From the NCBI RefSeq assembly GCF_900090265.1, contig NZ_LT607752.1, positions 6,206,001 to 6,270,000 on the forward strand: DNA of 64,000 nucleotides, given 5' to 3'. The notes below the pieces were generated by a model, which was given only the letters and a program-made list of their open reading frames with translations, was not told the origin of the DNA and did not search any database. Source of the stretch: Micromonospora rifamycinica. Lineage in GTDB: Bacteria; Actinomycetota; Actinomycetes; Mycobacteriales; Micromonosporaceae. Made by a program: the position numbers and the translations under genes. Below are positions 42,766 to 53,359 of this stretch, one piece after another (the stretch's first letter is position 1; every line of letters begins with the position of its first letter).

Positions 42766-44457
42766 TTACTCCACTTCTGCTGCTGCGCTGCCACGCACGT
42801 TATCGCGCCGGGGCGACGAACCCACCACCACCGCCACGGTCGTACCGCTGGGTTGCCGGGGACTGATCTCCAACCGGCCCCGGATACGTTCCGCCCTCTC
42901 CGCCATGATCGCAAGGCCGTAGTGACCGTCGGTGCGCTGGTCACCGATGCCGTGACCGTCATCCGACACTTCAATTTGCGCGTACGGGGGGTCCACCTCA
43001 CAGGTGACCCAGAGATTCGACGCCCCGGCGTGCTTGCGGGCGTTGGTCACCGCCTCCTGCGCGATGCGCAGCAACTCGGCCTCGGTGGCGGCCGGCAACC
43101 GGGCGGTCGACTCGTCCAGCGACAGGTGCACCCGCAGCCCGCCGGCCGAACCCACGGTCCGGGCGTACTCGGCGATCGCCGCCGCCAGGCCGCCGTGCCG
43201 GTCCACCTCGCTGCGCAGCTCGAACAGGCTCAGCCGCAGCTCGGTGATCACCCGGGTCACCTCGCCGCGCAGGGTGCGCAGCGCCTCGGCGGTCTCCTTC
43301 GGGTCCTCGTCCACGTAGGCCAGCGCGTTGTCGATGCCGTAGCCGACCATCACCAGCTCCTGCGCCACCCCGTCGTGGATCTCCCGGGCCAGCCGCTGGC
43401 GCTCCTCGTTGGTGGCCAGCGACCGCACGTCGTCGAAGAGCAGCGCCGCCTCCAGCCGCAACGCGGCCGGGCCGGTCAGCGCGGTCACCCGGGACACCAC
43501 CGGCGGCGGGTAGGCGTGCGCGGCGTCCGCCTCCAGCACCACCAGGCCGACCGTACGGACCCCGGCGACCAGCGGCACGATCAGCGACGAGACGTCCCCG
43601 CCGGGGTGCGAGCGGGCCTGCGACCGGGCCGCGGTCTGTGGCTGCTGGCTGGCCCAGGCGTCGGCGATCGCCGAGTCGGAGTCCAGCGTCGTCTCCCAGT
43701 CGACCCGGTCCACGCCCACCTGGGCGAGCACCACCAGCCGGCCGCCGCCGCTGGCCGACAGCACCGCGCCCCGGTTGCCGGGGGCCACGGTGCGCAGCTC
43801 CTCCAGCAGGTGCTCGGAGATGCCGCCCGGGTCGAGGGTGGCCCCGGGTAGTTGCCGGGCGACCGTCCGGAGCTGGGTCAGCAGCCGGGTGGCCTCGGCG
43901 TACGGCTGGGGCTTGCCCTCGGCGCGGACCCGCATCACCTGGTGCAGGGTGCCGGCGGCGTACAGCCCGAGCCCGGCGAGGATCAGCCACTGTGCGCAGA
44001 CCGCCAGGTAACCCGGCTGGCCGAGCTGGCGCCCGCCGTCGACCACGGTGAGCGCGCCGGCCATCAGCAGGGTGACCGCGGTGACCGCGAGCAGCACCGC
44101 CCCCTCGCGGAACTGCCGGCGCAGCGCGGTGACGGTGACCGGCACCGCGAGGTAGGGCAGCACCGCCGACGCGCCCAGCCCGCCGACCGACGAGCCGAGC
44201 ACGGCGGAGACGGCGACCTGGCTGGCGGCCAGCCCGATCACCACCGCCTCGGCGAGCCGGCTCAGCGGACCGATCAACCGGTGCTCGGGGGCGAGCAGGG
44301 CGGGCGCTCCGGCGACCGCCAACAGGGCGATCCACCAGAGCTGGGCGGGATCGCGGGTGGCGATCAGGGTCAGGACGCCGACCAGCGCGAGCATCACCGC
44401 ACGGGCGGCGGCGGCGACGGGGCGCGTCTGGGGGCGGACGGCTGTGGAGGCGGACAC
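42766..44457 (-). CDS. Sensor histidine kinase (HisKA_3, GAF)
   Basis: This 563-residue membrane kinase has about six N-terminal helices (20-175), a GAF-like domain (about 200-345), a HisKA_3 dimerisation helix with phospho-acceptor His in LAREIHDGVAQEL, and an HATPase_c domain (EAVTNARKHA, DDGHGIG, HYGLAIMAERA). It should phosphorylate the LuxR regulator encoded just downstream. The GTG start at 44457 has TACGAT exactly 7 bases upstream and no ribosome site, consistent with a leaderless promoter. Confidence 0.92.
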   Translation of the reverse strand: MSASTAVRPQTRPVAAAARAVMLALVGVLTLIATRDPAQLWWIALLAVAGAPALLAPEHRLIGPLSRLAEAVVIGLAASQVAVSAVLGSSVGGLGASAVLPYLAVPVTVTALRRQFREGAVLLAVTAVTLLMAGALTVVDGGRQLGQPGYLAVCAQWLILAGLGLYAAGTLHQVMRVRAEGKPQPYAEATRLLTQLRTVARQLPGATLDPGGISEHLLEELRTVAPGNRGAVLSASGGGRLVVLAQVGVDRVDWETTLDSDSAIADAWASQQPQTAARSQARSHPGGDVSSLIVPLVAGVRTVGLVVLEADAAHAYPPPVVSRVTALTGPAALRLEAALLFDDVRSLATNEERQRLAREIHDGVAQELVMVGYGIDNALAYVDEDPKETAEALRTLRGEVTRVITELRLSLFELRSEVDRHGGLAAAIAEYARTVGSAGGLRVHLSLDESTARLPAATEAELLRIAQEAVTNARKHAGASNLWVTCEVDPPYAQIEVSDDGHGIGDQRTDGHYGLAIMAERAERIRGRLEISPRQPSGTTVAVVVGSSPRRDNVRGSAAAEVE

Positions 44458-44464
44458 GTGACGG

Positions 44465-44470
44465 ATCGTA
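44465..44470 (-). promoter_or_regulatory. -10 box of a probable leaderless promoter (histidine kinase)
   Basis: TACGAT on the reverse strand lies 7 bases before GTG 44457, squeezed into the 14-base gap after the acyl-CoA ligase stop. Confidence 0.45.
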
Positions 44471-44471
44471 G

Positions 44472-46271
44472 TCAGCCTTGGTAGATCTCCGCGATCTCGG
44501 CCGCGTACGTCTTGTGCACGACCTGCCGTTTGACCTTGAGCGAGGGGGTCAGCTCGCCGGTCGCCTCGGTGAAGTCGCGGGGCAGGATGCGGAACACCTT
44601 GATCGCTTCGGCCTTGGACACCGCCAGGTTGGCGGTGTCCACCGCGCCCTGGATCTCGGCCCGCAGCCCGTCGTGCGTCAGCAGCCGGTCGACCGGGGTG
44701 TCCTCGGCCAGCCCGTGGGCGGCCAGCCACTTCGGCAGCGCCTCCTCGTCCACGGTGACCAGGGCGGCGATGAACGGCTGCCGGTCGCCGACCACCACGC
44801 ACTGGCTGACCAGCGGATGCGACCGGACCTGGTCCTCCAGCACGGCCGGCGCGACGTTCTTGCCGGCGGCCGTCACGATGATCTCCTTCTTGCGGCCGGT
44901 GATGCGCAGGAAGCCGTCGTCGTCGAGGTGGCCCAGGTCGCCGGTGCGGAACCAGCCGTCGGTGAGCGCCTCGGCGGTGGCCGACTCGTTCTTCCAGTAG
45001 CCCTGGAAGATCAGGTCACCGGTGATCAGGATCTCGCCGTCGTCGGCGATCCGGATGGTCACGCCGGGCAGCGGTCGGCCGACGGTGCCGATCTTCGTGC
45101 CGGTGGGCAGGTTGGCCGCGGCGGCGGGCGAGGTCTCGGTGAGGCCGTACCCCTCGCAGATGGTCACCCCGATGCCGCGGAAGAAGTGCCCGAGCCGGGC
45201 GCCGAGCGGAGCGCCACCGGAGATCGCGTCCCGGCAGCGGCCCCCGAGCGCGGCCCGCAGCTTGCGGTAGACCAGCCGGTCGAAGACGGCGTGCTGGGCG
45301 CGCAGTGCGAACCCGGGACCGCCCGGGGTCTCCTGCGCCTCGCTCCAGGCGATGGCGACCTTCTCCGCGCGGTCGAAGATCGCGCCCTTGCCGTCGGCCT
45401 CGGCCTTCTGCCGGGCGCCGTTGTAGACCTTCTCGAAGACCCGGGGGACGGAGAGCACGAAGGTCGGCCGGAACTCCTGGAGCTGGGCGACCAGGTCCCG
45501 GGTGTCGGCGCAGTGCGCCATGGTGGCCCGCGCCTGCACCACCCCGATCTGGATGAGCCGGGCGAAGGCGTGCGCCAGCGGGAGGAACAGCAGGGTCGAG
45601 GCCCCCGGGCGGAACAGGTTCGGCAGCACCGGGACGGCGTTGGCGATGTCGGCGTACATGTTGCGGTGGGTCAGCACGCAGCCCTTGGGGCGGCCGGTGG
45701 TGCCGCTGGTGTAGATGATCGTGGCGATGTCGGCGGCGCGGACCGAGGTGCGGCGGCGCTCGATCTCCTCCGGGTCGACCGATGTGCCGGCGGCGACGAT
45801 CTCGTCCACCCCGCCCAGCTCGATCTGCCACACGTCGCGCAGCTCGGGCAGCCGGTCCCGGACCCCGGCGACCAGGGTGGCGTGGCTGTTGGTCTCCACC
45901 ACCACCGCGACCGCACCGGAGTCGGCGAGGATCCAGGCGGCCTGTTCGGCGCTGGAGGTCTCGTAGATCGGCACGGTGACCGCGCCGGCCGCCCAGATGG
46001 CGTAGTCGAGCAGGGTCCACTCGTAGCGGGTGCGGCTCATCAGGGCGACCCGGTCGCCGGGGGCCACCCCCGCGCCGGCCAGCCCCCGGGCGACCGCCAC
46101 CACCTCGTCGCGGAACTGCCGGCAGGTGACGTCGACCGCGGCGCGGCCCTCCACGGCGGGCCGGACGAACTGCACCGCGTCCGGTGCCGCCTCGGCGTTG
46201 TCCCAGACCGGGTCGGTCAGGTTTGCCGCGTCGCCGATGCTGACGATCGGCGGAACGGAGAACTCGCGCAC
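44472..46271 (-). CDS. Long-chain fatty-acid-CoA ligase (FadD15 type)
   Basis: This 599-residue AMP-forming ligase activates fatty acids to acyl-CoA via acyl-AMP. Visible motifs are the P-loop IIYTSGTTGRPKGCVLTHRN, GYGLTETSPAAAANLPTGTK, WFRTGDLGHLDDDGFLRITG, RKKEIIVTAAGKNVAP and the C-terminal catalytic Lys in LTPSLKVKR. The protein corresponds to Rv2187. I chose GTG 46271 with GAGGGAG about 6-12 bases upstream. The histidine kinase gene follows 14 bases later on the same strand with its own promoter. Confidence 0.92.
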   Translation of the reverse strand: MREFSVPPIVSIGDAANLTDPVWDNAEAAPDAVQFVRPAVEGRAAVDVTCRQFRDEVVAVARGLAGAGVAPGDRVALMSRTRYEWTLLDYAIWAAGAVTVPIYETSSAEQAAWILADSGAVAVVVETNSHATLVAGVRDRLPELRDVWQIELGGVDEIVAAGTSVDPEEIERRRTSVRAADIATIIYTSGTTGRPKGCVLTHRNMYADIANAVPVLPNLFRPGASTLLFLPLAHAFARLIQIGVVQARATMAHCADTRDLVAQLQEFRPTFVLSVPRVFEKVYNGARQKAEADGKGAIFDRAEKVAIAWSEAQETPGGPGFALRAQHAVFDRLVYRKLRAALGGRCRDAISGGAPLGARLGHFFRGIGVTICEGYGLTETSPAAAANLPTGTKIGTVGRPLPGVTIRIADDGEILITGDLIFQGYWKNESATAEALTDGWFRTGDLGHLDDDGFLRITGRKKEIIVTAAGKNVAPAVLEDQVRSHPLVSQCVVVGDRQPFIAALVTVDEEALPKWLAAHGLAEDTPVDRLLTHDGLRAEIQGAVDTANLAVSKAEAIKVFRILPRDFTEATGELTPSLKVKRQVVHKTYAAEIAEIYQG

Positions 46272-46428
46272 CTGCACTCCCTCGTGCTCGCACTGGCCGG
46301 GCCGACCACGGGCCGGCATGGTCGAAACCTACCCGGCCGCCGCCCCGGACGCCCCAGCCAGGTAGCCCGCCCCACCGGCCCGGACCCGGCTCCGGGGGTG
46401 GAGCGGGGCGTCCGCCGGGCGCGGCGGG

Positions 46429-46434
46429 TAGCCT
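46429..46434 (+). promoter_or_regulatory. -10 box of a probable leaderless promoter (SRPBCC gene)
   Basis: TAGCCT is followed by CCCCCC and then ATG 46441, with no ribosome site. Confidence 0.5.
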
Positions 46435-46440
46435 CCCCCC

Positions 46441-46893
46441 ATGGCGGACTCCTCCACCCAGTCGATCATCATCGGCGCGTCACCTGACCAGGTGGCCGCG
46501 GTCATCTGCGACTTCGCGAGCTACCCGGAGTGGACCGAGGCGGTGCGCCGGACCGAGGTCGTCGAGGAGTACGAGGACGGCTACGCCAGCCAGGTGCGGT
46601 TCACCATCGACGCTGGCGTGATGGCCGACGAGTACGTGCTGGCCTACGGGTACGCCGAGGACCTCTCCCGGATCGAGTGGCACCTGGTCGCGCCGTCGCG
46701 GATGCAGAAGGCGCAGCGCGGCTCGTACGACCTGGTCGGCAACCCGGACGGCACCTGCACGGTGACCTACACCCTGGAGGTCGAGCTGTCGGTGGGCATG
46801 ATCGGCATGTTTCGCCGGAAAGCCGAGAAAATGATCATGGATACGGCGTTGAAGCAGCTCAAGCGCCGGGTAGAAGCAGCCGGTGCGGCGTAG
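46441..46893 (+). CDS. SRPBCC (START/polyketide-cyclase-like) protein
   Basis: This 150-residue single-domain protein has the helix-grip fold: QSIIIGASPDQVAAVICDFA, SYPEWTEAVRRTEV and a long C-terminal helix (RKAEKMIMDTALKQLKRRVE). The fold binds lipids or hydrophobic ligands. It matches the position and type of Rv2185c beside FadD15. The ATG has TAGCCT 6 bases upstream. The ligand is unknown. Confidence 0.9.
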   Translation: MADSSTQSIIIGASPDQVAAVICDFASYPEWTEAVRRTEVVEEYEDGYASQVRFTIDAGVMADEYVLAYGYAEDLSRIEWHLVAPSRMQKAQRGSYDLVGNPDGTCTVTYTLEVELSVGMIGMFRRKAEKMIMDTALKQLKRRVEAAGAA

Positions 46894-46930
46894 CGACGCG
46901 GCGGCCGGCGACACGACGGAGGAGCCGACC

Positions 46931-47614
46931 ATGGGCGCAACGGAGCCGGGCTCGGCCCGGGAGGAAGCCGAACGGCTGGTCGCCACGCTGATCGCGACGG
47001 CCCGGCTGGCATCCGCCGGCACCGGCTCGGGTGCGGGACCGTGGGGTCCGTTCGGTGGGATCGTGTCGGGTGTCCTCGGTCACAGTGCCGGCCCGGCCCG
47101 CCCGACCGGAGGCGCACACCGGGCCGGTGCTTTCGGCACCGGATCGGCGGAGTGCTGCATCTGTCCCGTCTGTCGGGCTATCGCCGCGTTGCGCGATCCG
47201 AGCCCCGAGTTCGCCGAGCGGCTCGCCACCGGCGCGGGCGACCTGGCGGCGGGGATCGCCAGCCTGATGCGCGCGTTCGGCACGCCGGCAGGCGGGGAAG
47301 CATCCCACGGGACGCCCGGTGACGCCAGTGCGACGACCGGCGGAGCCGGCCCCGCCGATTCCGACGCCGATCATGTGTGGCGCGAGGCCACCCGTACCGG
47401 GCATGATTCTGCGTCGGCGCCGGAGCGGGACATCTGGTCCGCCGCCACCCGGGCGGAGGACGCGGCCGAACCGACCGCCGCCGCACCGCCCGTCGACGAC
47501 GCCGGGCCGGCCGCGTCGGCCCAGCAGGTCCGGCCCACGGCCGACGGCCCCGTGGTGCCCGCCTCGCGGGCGCCGTCCGGCGCGGGCGGGGACGCACCAG
47601 GCGACGGGGCCTGA
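46931..47614 (+). CDS. Conserved hypothetical protein with CCICPVC motif
   Basis: This 227-residue protein starts at ATG 46931 after GGAGGAG. The N-terminal 110 residues contain a helix (REEAERLVATLIATARLASA), a Gly-rich stretch, the Cys cluster CCICPVCRAIAALRDPSPEF and a second helix (ERLATGAGDLAAGIASLMRA). The rest is a low-complexity Ala/Pro/Thr/Asp tail. The Cys motif may bind a metal. Similar genes sit between SRPBCC and glucokinase genes in other actinobacteria. The function is unknown. Confidence 0.75.
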   Translation: MGATEPGSAREEAERLVATLIATARLASAGTGSGAGPWGPFGGIVSGVLGHSAGPARPTGGAHRAGAFGTGSAECCICPVCRAIAALRDPSPEFAERLATGAGDLAAGIASLMRAFGTPAGGEASHGTPGDASATTGGAGPADSDADHVWREATRTGHDSASAPERDIWSAATRAEDAAEPTAAAPPVDDAGPAASAQQVRPTADGPVVPASRAPSGAGGDAPGDGA

Positions 47615-47687
47615 CCACCGGACATCCCGGCGGTGCTCGGCCGCTTCGGTCGATGCCGGGACGCACATGCAGAGGGGAGTGGCCGCG

Positions 47688-48635
47688 GTGACGCTGACCA
47701 TCGGAGTCGACGTCGGTGGCACGAAGGTGGCCGGCGGTGTCGTGGACGACACCGGCAGGGTTCTCGTGCAGGCCCGGCGGGACACTCCCGCGGACGACGT
47801 CGGCAAGACCCGCGACGTCATCATCGACCTGGTCACCCAGCTCGCCGCCGGCCACCAGGTCGACGCGGTGGGGATCGGCGCGGCCGGCTGGATCGACGCC
47901 TCCCGCTCCACCGTGCTCTTCGCCCCGAACCTGGCCTGGCGCGACGAGCCGCTGCGCGACTACGTCAGCACCGCCACCGGGCTGCCGGTGATCGTCGAGA
48001 ACGACGGCAACGTGGCCGCCTGGGCCGAGTTCCGGCACGGTGCGGCCCGCGAGGCCGACGACTCCATGGTCATGTTCACCATCGGCACCGGCGTCGGCGG
48101 CGGCATCGTGCTCGGCGGTGAGCTGGTCCGCGGCGCCCACGGCATCGCCGCCGAGCTGGGCCACATGCTCACCGTCCCCGACGGCCACCAGTGCGGCTGC
48201 GGCCGGCTCGGCTGCATCGAGCAGTACGCCAGCGGCAGCGCCCTGGTCCGGTTCGCCCGGGCCGGCGCCCGGCAGGAGCCCCAGCGCGCCACCGCCCTGC
48301 TCGACCTGGCCGGCGGCGACGCCGAGGCGATCACCGGCCCGATGGTCACCACCGCCGCACAGGCCGGCGACCCGATCTCGGCCGAGGCGTTCGCCCAGAT
48401 CGGCCGGTGGCTCGGCACCAGCCTCGCCGACATGGCGCAGATCCTCGACCCGCAGGTGCTGGTCGTCGGCGGCGGCGTGGTGGACGCCGGTGACCTGCTG
48501 CTCGGCCCGACCCGGCGGTCCTTCACCGACGCGCTGGCCCAGCGCAGCCGGCTCCCGGTGGCCGAGATCCGTCCCGCCGAACTCGGCAACAGCGCGGGCG
48601 TCATCGGCGCCGCCGACCTGGCCCGCCGCCGATGA
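47688..48635 (+). CDS. glk: ROK-family glucokinase
   Basis: This 315-residue ROK kinase phosphorylates glucose with ATP (some relatives also use polyphosphate). Motifs are the phosphate loop IGVDVGGTKVAGG, the catalytic ENDGNVAAWAE, the GTGVGGGIV loop, the GHMLTVPDGHQCGCGRLGCI zinc site and VVGGGVVDAG. I chose GTG 47688, 9 bases after AGAGGGGA; an ATG at 47667 is in frame. It resembles Streptomyces GlkA, the main glucokinase there and a mediator of carbon repression. It is coupled to the next gene by ATGA. Confidence 0.92.
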   Translation: MTLTIGVDVGGTKVAGGVVDDTGRVLVQARRDTPADDVGKTRDVIIDLVTQLAAGHQVDAVGIGAAGWIDASRSTVLFAPNLAWRDEPLRDYVSTATGLPVIVENDGNVAAWAEFRHGAAREADDSMVMFTIGTGVGGGIVLGGELVRGAHGIAAELGHMLTVPDGHQCGCGRLGCIEQYASGSALVRFARAGARQEPQRATALLDLAGGDAEAITGPMVTTAAQAGDPISAEAFAQIGRWLGTSLADMAQILDPQVLVVGGGVVDAGDLLLGPTRRSFTDALAQRSRLPVAEIRPAELGNSAGVIGAADLARRR

Positions 48636-49366
48636 GCGCCGGATCCACCGGTCCGCGCCCCGACCCGGCCGCCGACCGGGTGCCGCTGCGGGTGGTCTCC
48701 TACAACATCCACAGCCAGCGTGACGACACGGCGGCGCTGGCCAGCGTGGTCCGGGAGGCCGGCCCGGACGTGGTGATCGTGCAGGAGGCGCCGCGCCGGT
48801 TCCGGTGGCGGCAGAAGTCCGCCGCGTTGGCCGACTCGTTCGGCCTGGTGGTGGCCGCCGGTGGCCTGCCCTCGCTGGGCAACCTGCTGCTGACCAGCCT
48901 GCGGGTCCGGGTGACCGGGACGCACTGCCAGCGGTTCCCGCTGACCCCGGGCCGGCACCTGCGCGGCGCGGCGTATGCCCGCTGCCAGGTGGGCACGGCC
49001 CGGTTCCTGCTGGCCGGCTCGCACCTGTCCACCGACCCCACCGAACGCCCCGGGCAGGCCGCCCTGCTCAAGCGGGAGTTGTCCGCCGGTGACCTGCCGG
49101 TGGTCTTCGGGGCCGACCTCAACGAGGGGCCGGACGGCCCGGCCTGGGGCACCGTGGCGGCCGGGCTGACCGACGCGGCGGTGGCCGCCGACGCGGCCGA
49201 CCGGCACACCTATTCGTGCGCCAACCCGCGACGACGCATCGACGCGCTCTTCGTCGACCCACGGGTCGAGGTGGTCGGCTACGACGTGGTGGACACCCCG
49301 ACCACCCGCCGGGCCAGCGACCACTTCCCGGTCCTGGTCGACCTGCTGCTGCCGGCCGCCGGCTGA
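48632..49366 (+). CDS. Endonuclease/exonuclease/phosphatase family protein
   Basis: This 244-residue EEP-fold hydrolase has the expected active-site pieces: RVVSYNIHSQR (Asn), DVVIVQEAP (metal Glu), GSHLSTDP (His), VFGADLNEGP (Asp/Asn) and RRASDHFPVLVDL (final Asp-His). It probably cleaves a phosphodiester or phosphate ester; the substrate is unknown. It is translationally coupled to glucokinase through an ATGA overlap. Confidence 0.9.
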   Translation: MSAGSTGPRPDPAADRVPLRVVSYNIHSQRDDTAALASVVREAGPDVVIVQEAPRRFRWRQKSAALADSFGLVVAAGGLPSLGNLLLTSLRVRVTGTHCQRFPLTPGRHLRGAAYARCQVGTARFLLAGSHLSTDPTERPGQAALLKRELSAGDLPVVFGADLNEGPDGPAWGTVAAGLTDAAVAADAADRHTYSCANPRRRIDALFVDPRVEVVGYDVVDTPTTRRASDHFPVLVDLLLPAAG

Positions 49367-49478
49367 CCCGGCGGCCCGGCCGCGAAACCCCCGCGAGCCG
49401 GGCTGGACAACGGGCGGCGGGTCCGGGGAGGATGCCCGTCGAACCGGCGTACCTGGCCGCACATAAGGAGATTTCCGG

Positions 49479-50882
49479 GTGTCCCCCTCCACCGAGCACG
49501 GCCGGCCCGAACCGGAGCCCACGACGCTCCCCGCGAACCGGGACGGCCGCCCGGTCTCCGACCGGGGCGACACGGTCTGCGTGATCGGTGCCGGGGCGAG
49601 CGGCCTCACCGCCGTCAAGAACCTCACCGAGCACGGCTTCGGCGTCGACTGCTACGAGCGGGAGACCGGCGTCGGCGGCGGCTGGAACTGGCGGCACGAC
49701 CGCAGCCCGGTGTACGCCAGCACGCACCTCATCTCGTCGCGGCCGTTCACCCAGTTCCCCGACTTCCCGATGCCGGACTCCTGGCCGGACTACCCGCACC
49801 ACAGCGAGCTGCTGTCCTACTTCGAGCGGTACGCCGACCACTTCGACCTGCGCCGGCACATCTGGTTCGGCACCGAGGTCGTCCGGGTGGAGCCGGTCGA
49901 CGGCGACCGGTGGGACGTCACCACCCGCAGCACCGGCGGGTACGGCCCGGAGCGAACCTCCCGGTACGCCGCGGTGCTGGTCGCCAACGGGCACAACTGG
50001 TCACCGAAGCTGCCCCGCTACGACGGGCTGGAGGAGTTCCGGGGCGAGGTCATGCACTCCTCGTCCTACAAGGACCCGGCCCAGTTGCGCGGCAAGCGGG
50101 TGCTCGTCGTCGGGGCCGGCAACACCGGCTGTGACCTGGCGGTCGAGGCGGCCCAGCAGGCGTCCCGGTGCTGGCACTCCACCCGCCGCGGCTACTGGTA
50201 CGCCCCGAAGTACGTCCTCGGCCGCCCCGCCGACCAGGTCAACGACACGCTGCTGTCCTGGCGGGTGCCGCTGCGGCTGCGACAGTGGCTCTACCACCGG
50301 ACCCTGCGGCTGACCGTGGGTGACCTGACCCGGTTCGGGCTGCCGAAGCCGGACCACCGGGTCTACGAGACGCACCCGATCGCCAACAGCCAACTGGTCT
50401 ACTACGTCGGCCACGGCGAGATCACCCCGGTCCCGGACGTGGCCCGGTTCCACCCGGGCGGGGTGACCCTCACCGACGGCCGGGAGATCGACCCGGAGCT
50501 GGTCGTCTTCGCCACCGGCTACCTGCCCCGCTTCGAGTTCCTCGACCCGGGGCTCCTCGGCGACGCCGACGGCTCCGGCCGGCCCCGGCTCTGGCTGCAC
50601 GCCTTCCCGCCGGGCCACCCGACCCTGGCGGTGGCCGGGCTGTTGCAGCCCGACTCGGGGCTGTTCACCCTGGCGCACTGGCAGACGGTGCTCTTCGCCC
50701 GGTCGCTGCGGCTGCGCCGGGAGCAACCGCAGCGGGCCGCCGCGTTCGCCTCCCGGGCGGCGGCCGGCGCGGGGCAGCGGTACGCGGGGAAGGTCAAGGA
50801 CAGCAGCCGGCACTGGTTCGAGGTGGGCCACGTCGACTACCTGCGCGCGGTGCAGCGCGCCCTCGACGAGCTGGAGGACTGA
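49479..50882 (+). CDS. Flavin-containing monooxygenase
   Basis: This 467-residue FMO-type enzyme uses FAD, NADPH and O2 to oxygenate a soft nucleophile or ketone. The FAD loop is VIGAGASGLTAVKNL, the NADPH loop is VVGAGNTGCDLAVEAA, the FMO fingerprint is FRGEVMHSSSY, and FATGYLPRF is the late motif. The GTG start at 49479 follows AAGGAGATT. It overlaps the alpha/beta hydrolase gene by one base, as in Baeyer-Villiger monooxygenase/esterase pairs. Confidence 0.9.
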   Translation: MSPSTEHGRPEPEPTTLPANRDGRPVSDRGDTVCVIGAGASGLTAVKNLTEHGFGVDCYERETGVGGGWNWRHDRSPVYASTHLISSRPFTQFPDFPMPDSWPDYPHHSELLSYFERYADHFDLRRHIWFGTEVVRVEPVDGDRWDVTTRSTGGYGPERTSRYAAVLVANGHNWSPKLPRYDGLEEFRGEVMHSSSYKDPAQLRGKRVLVVGAGNTGCDLAVEAAQQASRCWHSTRRGYWYAPKYVLGRPADQVNDTLLSWRVPLRLRQWLYHRTLRLTVGDLTRFGLPKPDHRVYETHPIANSQLVYYVGHGEITPVPDVARFHPGGVTLTDGREIDPELVVFATGYLPRFEFLDPGLLGDADGSGRPRLWLHAFPPGHPTLAVAGLLQPDSGLFTLAHWQTVLFARSLRLRREQPQRAAAFASRAAAGAGQRYAGKVKDSSRHWFEVGHVDYLRAVQRALDELED

Positions 50883-51709
50883 TGAGCGGCACGACCGGGG
50901 AGCGGGTACGCGTCCTGCGGGGCCGGGAGTGGGCACGTCCGGTCCGCGCGGTGCGGCGGGAGGTGCTCAGCGTCGTCCCGGACCTGGAGGAGGGGCGTCC
51001 GCCGCTGCTGTTCGTGCCGGGGTTCGGGCACGGGGCGTGGGCGTTCGCCGAGCACTGGCTGGAGCACGCCGCGTCCCGGGGCTTCCCCGCGTACGCGGTG
51101 AGCCTGCGCGGGCACGGCGGCAGCGAACCGGCGGCGGAGGCGACGCTGCGGGCGTACACCCACGACGTGGTCCAGGTGGCGGCGGGCCTGCCCCGGCAGG
51201 CGGTGCTGGTGGGGCACGGCGCGGGGGCACTGGTGGTGACGCACGCGTTGGCGCGGTACCCGGCGCGGGCGGCGGTGCTGGTCGCGCCGGTGCTCGGCGG
51301 CGCCGCGACCGCCGTGGCCGCGGCGCGCGGCAACCCGGTCGGTACGCTGCCCGCCCTGTTCGGCGGGGCGCTGCGGCTGAACCGCCGGCAGTTGTTCAGC
51401 CGGGAGCTGCCCGAGGCGGACGCGCGGCGGCACCTGGCCCGGCTGGGCCGGGCCAGCCGGCGGGCGCAGTGGCAGCTGCTCGCCGGCCGGGAGGCCGAGC
51501 CGGCGGTGGGCCGGCCGCCGGTGCTGGTGCTGGGCAGCCCCGACGACCGGGTCGTCCCGCCGGCCGCGCTGACCCGGGCGGCCCGCCGGTACGGCGCGGC
51601 CCCGCTGCTCTTTCCGGGCATGGGGCACGACCTGATGCTCGACACCCGCTGGCAGGAGCCGCTGGACGCGCTCCTCGACTGGCTGGTCAAGGAGCCCGGC
51701 CGCGGCTGA
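50882..51709 (+). CDS. Alpha/beta hydrolase-fold protein lacking the nucleophile serine
   Basis: This 275-residue alpha/beta hydrolase has an oxyanion HG-like FVPGFGHGAW, the acid in GSPDDRVVPP and the His in PGMGHDLML. The nucleophile elbow, normally GHSxG, reads GHGAG: Gly113 (GGC at 51218-51220) stands where Ser should be. A normal Ser codon AGC is one base away. The protein is either inactive or does something non-hydrolytic. It is co-translated with the monooxygenase (TGATG). Confidence 0.85.
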   Translation: MSGTTGERVRVLRGREWARPVRAVRREVLSVVPDLEEGRPPLLFVPGFGHGAWAFAEHWLEHAASRGFPAYAVSLRGHGGSEPAAEATLRAYTHDVVQVAAGLPRQAVLVGHGAGALVVTHALARYPARAAVLVAPVLGGAATAVAAARGNPVGTLPALFGGALRLNRRQLFSRELPEADARRHLARLGRASRRAQWQLLAGREAEPAVGRPPVLVLGSPDDRVVPPAALTRAARRYGAAPLLFPGMGHDLMLDTRWQEPLDALLDWLVKEPGRG

Positions 51710-51718
51710 CCACCCGGC

Positions 51719-53146
<1,428 letters not shown>

Positions 53147-53237
53147 TCCGATCGGCAGCGGACCGACCACGCGAGCGGGGAACAACCGGGCGGTCGGTGG
53201 GGGAAGTGACCTACAACGGTATTCCTACTGACCGTAA

Positions 53238-53257
53238 GTTACACCGCTGTTACACCG
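53238..53257. promoter_or_regulatory. Direct repeats upstream of otsA
   Basis: GTTACACCGCT (53238-53248) is followed directly by GTTACACCG (53249-53257), about 90 bases upstream of the otsA start. A small ACGGT/ACCGT inverted repeat lies beside it near 53216-53236. These could be operator sites. The 53147-53359 gap otherwise holds only G-rich sequence. Confidence 0.35.
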
Positions 53258-53359
53258 GGCGGGGGGCCGGGGGTGTCCCGGCATGCGGGCAGGACGGCGG
53301 TGGGGTCGTCGGGGCGGGGTCGGGGGCGGGGGAGTCCGGTCGGGCCTACGGGGGAATAG

